Source: Brasenia schreberi
Taxonomy: Eukaryota; Streptophyta; Magnoliopsida; Nymphaeales; Cabombaceae
NCBI GenBank assembly: GCA_036023115.1
Contig: JAYKKT010000086.1
Location: forward strand, 11,795,501 to 11,859,500
DNA: 64,000 bases
Direction: 5' to 3'
The notes under the pieces were generated by a model. The model was not told where the DNA came from and searched no databases. It worked only from the letters and a program-made list of their open reading frames with translations. Numbering within the stretch: the first letter of the stretch is position 1; each line of letters begins with the position of its first letter. Below, one piece after another: positions 57,501 to 64,000 of the stretch. The translations under genes were made by a program, and so were the position numbers.

Positions 57501-58452
57501 TCATGTTAGGAAATGTCATCAATGTCAAATACATGGGCATATCATTCATACCCCATCATCCACTTTGCATTCCATCGTAAGCCCTTGGCCTTTTGCCATG
57601 TGGGCGTTCGACATCGTAGGACCCATATCCCCCAATGCATCCAATGGACATAGGTTCATCCTAGCGGCCACCGAATATTTCTCTAAATGGGTTGAAGCTA
57701 CATGCCTGGCCAATGTCCAAGGACAACATGTAGTGGCATTCATTAAGAGAAATATCTTGGCCCGATTTGGAGTACCAAAAGACCTAGTGTACGATAATGG
57801 CACCCCATTCAAGAATGAGAAGATGGAAAAATTGTGTGTCACATATGGCATGACTCAACACTTCTCATCGCCCTACTACCCTCAAGGCAACGGCCAGGCC
57901 GAAGCCACAAACAAAACCCTCATAAGCATCATTGAGAAAACCCTAGAAAAAGGTAGGACATGGCATGAGAAGCTCGACGAAGCCTTGTGGGCTTATAGAA
58001 CATCCATTCGAACCCCAACAAATGCCACCCCATTCGAGTTGGTCTATGGCACGAGTGCCATACTCCCCATTCATACCAAGCTTCATTCATTTCATACATC
58101 ACTAGCATTAGATATTCCATTAGAAACCCTACAACATACTAGAATGATCGAACTTGACTTGTTGGATGAAAAGAGGCTACTTGCTATGGATCATGCACAT
58201 GCATATAGGCAACGGGTAGCCCGACACTATGAGAAGCACATGAAGGCTCGCCACTTCAAAGTGGGCGACCTAGTGCTAAAAACCATTCACCATTGAGGCC
58301 CACACCCCCTTGGAAAGTGGCGGCCCAAGTGGGATGGTCCTTATGTTGTGCGTGAAACCACCACTAACAATGCTTATTGGTTGGTTGATGTTGACGGTAG
58401 GAACTTGGTAGACCCTATAAATGCTCAACATTTGAAAAGATATCATGTATAG
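54533..58452 (+). pseudogene. R7 pol, nearly intact (one frameshift, one stop)
   Basis: ATG at 54533 (MEEPATSKNPKK) follows TTTTCTTTGTAGGT. The linker is long and contains a 72-bp tandem repeat; one T lost from a T-run near 54808 shifts the frame. From 54820 a 1158-codon frame covers the linker end, reverse transcriptase (YVDD at 55804-55815), gypsy RNase H lacking its first Asp (YISIHTNALG), archaeal-type RNase H (FDGARNQQG, VEYEA, FGDS, IADAL), integrase zinc finger (HEFH, KCHQC), D-D-E core (AFDIVGP, YDNGTPF, GQAEA) and the start of the GPY domain. TGA at 58294 (from CGA) precedes the last ~52 codons ending YHV. These are the enzymes for copying and inserting the element. Confidence 0.9.
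54671..54885 (+). repeat. 72-bp tandem repeat inside the R7 linker
   Basis: Units begin at 54671, 54743 and 54814 (CCTTCCATTCG...), with a diverged fourth. Each encodes about 24 residues of the type RLQKAKKIENFENSKK. The third unit marks the one-base deletion. Confidence 0.85.
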
Positions 58453-59630
58453 GGTCTACTCTCGTTTGAAAATATTTTGAATGGGATCTCCTTTGAACTT
58501 CTTGAAGAAGGATCAAGGTGGATCGTGTGACCCTAAACAAGGGAAATAGGGTCTTATGAAAGGTAGAGTTTTCAAAATTTACGGGCTATATTTCAAAAGT
58601 CCCCATCTTACAAAATCGAGCCTTGTTCAAAATAGCAAAATATTTCCAAATGGTATATGCTATTTCAAAATAGGGTGATCTTAGATGAATCGAGTAAACC
58701 ATTGGGATAAGTCTCTCCCCATTTCGCTTCTCCTTCCCAAAAAGGAAAATTTAGCAAAATAGAAAAGAGGATATCCCTCCAAAAATTTATCTTCAAAAGA
58801 AAAAGAAAAGCAAAGCAGAAAAGAGTGCTTTGATTGAAAAAGAAAGAGGAAAAAGAAAAATCCTCCAAAAAGAAAAAGGGAGGCCCTCTATGAAAAAAAA
58901 GAGAAAAAAAAAATTTGCCAAAAGCTCAAAAAGAGCAAATTTTTCCCTTCTTGGCCTTAAACCACAGGACACTTCAGAAGGGACCGTGGTAATTCTTTCC
59001 CTATCCCTATGACTTATCCTAGTGGAGAAAGGTTTTATCTAGGAAAATCCTAAAGTAGGAATAGGATTTATTCATTTGAATCTTATTTTGTTTGAGAATT
59101 AGACTTTGTTGTGTAAGTAGGAGAGTTTTGCAATGTTTCCTAGTTTTCCTATAAAAATCTCTACCAAATAGTAGGTATTATGACCCGAGTAAAGGGAAAT
59201 ACAAGAAGCTGAAAATCCTTGTGATTGAAGCTAAAAAGGATTTCCCCTTTCTTTTGGAAAGTTGTGAAAACCCAAAAACATCAAGCTACATAAGGGCCAT
59301 GATCACTTGGGGCAGTCGACCTTCACAAGCCTCCCAAGTTTGATCCTTGCATGTTAGGAGTCTCTAAAAGAATCATCGTGTGCATAGCACTCACACCCTT
59401 CATACATGCCCACGCCTGCATTTCAAACCATTGAGTACATGATCGATATTAGGACCAAGGTCATAGCAGATTGAGTCCCCTTTGGCTCTAAATCCCCTCT
59501 TACTTATTTTTAAAAGTTAGGCACTCGGATGATCCATGCTCTTGAGAAAGGTTCGGAAAGAAGAGTAAAAGAGTGTTTTCTTCTTTGACATTATCCAAAC
59601 ACAGTTAGATTAATGCCAAAGAGGGGCATC
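58453..59630 (+). other. R7 3' noncoding region and polypurine tract
   Basis: The region is 1.18 kb without a gene. 58795-58920 is extremely purine-rich (mostly A and G). The 'agaagggaccgtggtaa' block is near 58976. A partly degraded hairpin (59589-59615) precedes the tract AAAGAGGGGCATC ending at 59630. Confidence 0.75.
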
Positions 59631-61838
59631 TGTAAACACCCGAAATTTTTTCAAGTATTTTCAAAAACTCCTAAATTTTGAAAGCCAATTTAAAGCCTTT
59701 ATGAACCTTTAAATTCAAAATCCCCAAATTTTAAAGTTTAGACCTTCTGGGAGAATATTTCAAAATAAAGGTTTTAAATCCAAATAGCCCATGAGTTTCG
59801 AAGCAGGCGAAGACCCAATCCAGGCCGCGATTCTTAGAAAGAAGATAAAGTGTATCAAGATACGGATCAAGTTAAATCAGATTCAGATTGATTCCCAAAA
59901 GCGGAGAAGATTGAAGCATATCAAGTTCAAATTCAACAACTTATCCAAATGGAAGGTCAAGACCGATCAAATCCAGGTTTGTCCGATCAAGATGGGGCCA
60001 ACTTGGAACCAAGACTCGAGGTCATGGTAACAAGCTCATTCAATTCGAGAAGATTTCAAGTGTAACTCAAAAGCAAAAGGTAGGAGCCGAATCAAAGAAA
60101 GAAGCGAATTTAAGTTGGTAGAAGTTTAAAGAAATCAGCCCAAACAAAACATGTTGCACATTGTAAGGTTGTTTAAAACCAACTGCATGCTCTAGGGCTA
60201 CACCAAGCCATGGCACATATACCAACCCATATGGGCTAGTCCGAATCGACTCAATGAAGAACTACAAGAAGCCGGTTTGGAGCGGATCAAATCCACCAAG
60301 CTAAAGCTCCAACCCGCCCCACAAGAAACCACTAGAACCAACCCCCCTTGGCCTATAAAAAGGCCCAAGAGGGGGGGGCGGGTTCCATAACTTGGAGATT
60401 GGAGAGAGAAGAGAGAGAAGAGAGAGACCTTGGGTGGTGTGTGCTAGACTAGGTGCAGAAAATTTCAGCAAGGGGGGACGTCTTCTAGTGTGGGGGAAGA
60501 AGGGGAAGCTAGGTGAGAGCTTGTAGGAGTTGAGAAGGAAGGCCATCAAGAGGAAGGCCGGCTTCATCATTGAAACCTGGTCCTTCACCATCCAAAACTC
60601 GTGTAAGACCTTTCTTACTTAATCTAAGTTTCATTCTCTTCCATTCAATTCATTAAATGGGGTTGTATTAATGGAGTTTCATCTCCCCCCGAGTTGTAAT
60701 AATCTAGCTTTTGCTGCCATTTCAATTTCGTGGATGAAACACTATACACCCACATGCACGCCAAGTGTTTGCTTTAATGCTTCTTCCTTCCTATATGCTA
60801 TATACCCTGTATACTTCTAACCCCCTCTATGTCTAAGCTATAAAGTACTTCCCATTCATTTATATTCCAGCAAATTTGCTTTAAGGGTTGTTGCATTTTA
60901 ATTTTGTGTGGGTTATGCATCATTACATTTATAAAACAAAAAATCGGATTTCAGCATCTCTGCATATGTCTGTTTCTGTAATTTTAATTTTCTGATGGTT
61001 GCCCCGATTGTCTCGAAATTTGGCACACTGATTCCACACACATTTGGACACTGTGTACAAAATTGGCAAGATTTTAGGGCCACTCAGCCATGTAATAAAA
61101 GCATATTAAGAATGGCCAGATTTCTGCACCACTGTCTGCACAGTCGGATTTCCTGAAATAGAGGTTGGGTAAAAGTCCTATATCTCTGTCCACAGGAGTC
61201 CAAATTAGTTAATTTTTGATGCATTGGAAATCTAACATCTATAGCTTTCCAGCAACATCAAAATCATCAAAATCGGAGTTCTGAGCAGAGAGATACAGAC
61301 TCATCTTTGAGTTTCTATATTTCTGAAAGAGAACTGTTTCGAGTCAGTGAGGTGGTCTGAGTAGATTATTTGTTTCTGATTCAATACTGCTCCAAATACA
61401 GATTTGAAAAAGGTTACAGTCTCTTCACACTACCAGCTTCGTCTGGTCAAATTTTGATAATTTTTGGAAGTCTGTAATGCCTTGAAAACTCCCCTAGACA
61501 ACAGCCCTGAAAACAGAATTCTCTGTTTTCAGCAACTTGTGTTTTTCCAAGTATTGAATCCGAGTGCACAAGTGCAACAAATTTTTCAAAGACACTTGTT
61601 TATGTAAAAGGGAATCATGTTTGCTATAAAATGAAATTCCTAAGCACTCAACACTGACCCTTGAGCATTGGCTCAAGAAGGTGTGAGTGAAAAGATCCCG
61701 CTTGTACACAATCTCCTAGAAGTCTTACAAACATTTGCTAGTTTTGAACTAGCTGGCACGCTCGCGCAAGCGTAGGTGTGGAAAGTTTCATTTCAAGTTT
61801 GTCTCATAGACTTTGAAATGAGAATTTTCATGTCTATA
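59631..61838 (+). repeat. R7 3' LTR (2208 bp)
   Basis: It is the same length as the 5' LTR, TGTAAACACCCG to ATGTCTATA (last C now T). TATA at 60354-60361, CATTGG-loop hairpin 61660-61677, GCTAGTT hairpin 61737-61753, primer-like decamer 61754-61763. Confidence 0.95.
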
Positions 61839-63546
61839 GAGGCACGAAACCAAAGAGGGGTTGGGGAAGGAATCATCCTCATATCCCCTCAAAAGGGAGA
61901 AATACCCATCGCCATTCGCCTAGATTTTGAATGTTCCAACAATACAGTCGAGTATGAAGCACTCATACAAGGCTTGAAAATTTCGAAAACTCTAGGGGCA
62001 TCATGCATCGAAGTCTTTGGAGATTCTTTACTTGTCATAAACTAAGTGTTCAAAATTTGGCAAGTCAAAAATAAAAAACTTCTTCCATATCACGAATTGG
62101 CCACCAAGCTGGTCGAGTCTTTCAAATCATGTACACTCACACACATAGGAAGAGAGGATAATGGCATAGCCGATGCCCTCTCATCCTTGGGCTCAGCCCT
62201 AAGGGTCGATCCCACTTTGGGAACCCGACCCTTAGAAATATGGCACTCACCCACTCCATCCACACACAATTTGGAGATTTGCCAAAACAACACAACTTCC
62301 ACTGAAAATTCCTGGTTTCAAGACATCAAAACGGAGGATTTTCAGAATTCGCTTCATCCAAAGACAAAGCTTTTATTCGAAAGATTTCCACTCGATATCT
62401 CATTTTGTGAGGGGTTCTTTATAAAAAGAGTTTTACTGACATCTTACTGAGGTGTGTCAACTTAGAGGAGGCTAGGATAGTAATGCATGAATTCCACGAT
62501 GGAGAATGTGGAGGGCATGTAAATGCCAATATGATGACAATGAAAATACTTAGAGCTGGTTACTTTTGGTCCACTCTAAAGCAGGATTGTCATAACCATG
62601 TTAGGAAGTGTCACCCATGTCAAGTGCATAGACACGCCATTCATACTCCGTCATCTACATTGCATTCCGTGGTCAGCCCATGGCCATTCACTATGTGGGC
62701 GTTTGACATCATAGGACCAATTTTTCCAAATGAATCAAATGGCATAGGTTTATACTAGCAGCCACAGAATACTTTTTCAAATGGGTTGAAGCTACCTCCC
62801 TAACTAATGTCCAGGGGCAACATGTAGTGGCGTTCATTAGAAAAAATATTTTGGCTCGATTTGGGATTCCAAAAGACCTAGTGTCAGATAATGGCACCCC
62901 CTTCAAAAACGAGAGGATGGTAAAGTTATGTAATATGTACGGCATAACTCACCACTTCTCATTGCCCTACTACCCTCAAGGCAACGGCCAAGCCGAAGCC
63001 ACTAACAAGACTCTCATAAGCATTATTGAGAAGACCTTAGAGAAGGATAGGACATGGCATGAGAAGTTGGATGAAGCCTTATGGGCTTATAGGACTTCCA
63101 TTCGAACTCCCACAAATGCTACGCCATTTGAGTTGGTCTATGTCACAAACGCCATTCTCCCCATTCATACCAAACTGCATTCATTTTATACATCACTTGC
63201 ACTCGACCTTCCCCTAAAGATGCTACAGCATGCTAGAATGGCTGATCTTGATTTATTAGATGAGAAAAGGCTCCTTGCCATGGATCATGCAGATGCATAA
63301 TGGTAAATGGTAGCCCAACATTATGAGAAGCATATGAGACATCGCCACTTCAAAGTGGGAGACCTTGTGCTAAAAATCATCCAACATCATGGCCCACATC
63401 CACTTGGAAAGTGGCAGCCCAAGTGGGATGGTCCTTATGTTGTACGTGGAACCACCACAAACAACGCCTACTGGTTAGTCGATGTTGAGGGTAGGAACTT
63501 AGCAAACCCTATGAATGCCCAATATTTGAAAAAATACCATGTGTAG
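61839..63546 (+). pseudogene. R6 pol, part 2 (second RNase H, integrase)
   Basis: After the duplicated GAGGC the interrupted domain resumes at Ala-Arg-Asn-Gln (ARNQRGVGEG). Archaeal-type RNase H continues with VEYEA, FGDS and IADAL, with TAA at 62043 for Gln. A short deletion and shift near 62332, a TGA near 62408 and a shift near 62745 follow. Integrase shows HEFH/KCHPC, AFDIIGP, SDNGTPF and GQAEA; two TAA codons lie near 63298 and 63304. The last part has the GPY motif and ends YHV at 63546. Together with 47249-49326 it forms one decayed pol gene. Confidence 0.87.
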
Positions 63547-64000
63547 GGTCTATGCTAAGTCCTATTTCAAAAATATTTTGAGGAAATCTCCTTTGAAACT
63601 TCATGAGTGAGGATCAAGGTAGATTGTGCAACCTCGAATGAGAGAATCGATGCTTGTGAAAAAGCATAGTTTTCAAAACAAATGGGTTACATTTCAAAAT
63701 CCTTCTTCTTACAAAAGAGGGCCTGGTTCAAAATAGCAAGATACTTGCAAGTAGTACGTGCTATTTCTAAATAGGTTGATCTAGGATGAATCGAGTAGAT
63801 CCTTGGGATAAGCTCTTCCCTTCTCTTCCCCAAAAGGAAAACTTAGCCAAAAAGCAAAAAGGGAAATCCCTACAAAAATCTCTTTCCCAAAAGAAAGTTG
63901 AATCCAAGAAAAGAAAAATCGTGTCTTCTATGGAAAAGAGGGAACAAAGAAAAAATACTCTCAAAGGGAGACCCTCTATGAAAAACAGAAAAATAGCCAA
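63547..64000 (+). other. R6 3' noncoding region (cut by window end)
   Basis: It matches the start of the R3 3' noncoding region (17418-17880), with the same purine-rich blocks and the CTC-AAA-GGGAG segment near 63960. The 3' LTR of R6 should lie about 0.7 kb beyond the window. Confidence 0.7.

Larger units (their letters stand above)
49327..61838 (+). mobile_element. R7: complete 12.5 kb Tat-lineage element nested in R6
   Basis: R7 has two LTRs of equal length, primer site, gag-protease, pol, 3' noncoding region and polypurine tract, inserted in the second RNase H of R6. LTR divergence counted by eye is about 70 sites in 2208 (~3%), mostly transitions, which points to a fairly recent insertion. 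Coding regions carry a few stops and frameshifts. The long pol frame (1158 codons) is the best preserved in the window. Confidence 0.93.

Overview
This window looks like repeat-rich (heterochromatic) nuclear DNA of a seed plant. Essentially all 64 kb can be assigned to copies or fragments of long terminal repeat (LTR) retrotransposons of the Ty3/gypsy superfamily, Tat lineage. I found no host gene, tRNA, rRNA or CRISPR. The lineage call rests on domain order: gag with a C-x2-H-x4-H-x4-C knuckle, retropepsin, a Lys-rich linker, reverse transcriptase, a gypsy RNase H, a second (archaeal-type) RNase H, then integrase with a GPY motif and no chromodomain. A plant host is inferred from this lineage; the species cannot be told from the sequence.

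Layout. 1-3858: mosaic of LTR pieces in both orientations. 3859-4919: orphan reverse transcriptase/RNase H fragment (R1, +). 4920-8422: 5' part of element R2 (+). 8423-9727: inverted LTR piece. 9728-19178: element R3 (+), decayed but with gag-to-integrase order preserved. 19179-29388: element R4 (-), with a foreign 0.9 kb block inside pol. 29389-43745: element R5 (-), with 3.4 kb LTRs and the longest reading frames except R7; one LTR is truncated. 43746-44426: inverted LTR piece. 44427-49326 plus 61839-64000: element R6 (+), split by element R7 (49327-61838, +). R7 is complete, with two 2208-bp LTRs, primer site, polypurine tract and a recognisable target duplication. R7 is the clearest nested insertion and is younger than R6.

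How the parts work together. Each element would be transcribed from its own 5' LTR, reverse-transcribed from a primer site TGGCACGCCCGGTGGGA just inside that LTR, and copied from a polypurine tract at the 3' LTR. Gag-protease and pol lie in two consecutive reading frames separated by about 30 bp that contain a splice-acceptor-like motif. Every copy carries nonsense codons or frameshifts, mostly C-to-T changes on one strand or the other, so none looks autonomous.

The most interesting signals are not the proteins but conserved noncoding structure. The LTR 3' part holds three hairpins with compensatory changes between families and a decamer that repeats the start of the primer site. A perfect hairpin precedes the polypurine tract. 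A box sits at a fixed 81-84 bp from the LTR start. The LTR bodies carry arrays of short hairpins and a 108-bp minisatellite. R4 pol is a two-junction chimera of two Tat families. All alignments, counts and foldings were done by eye.
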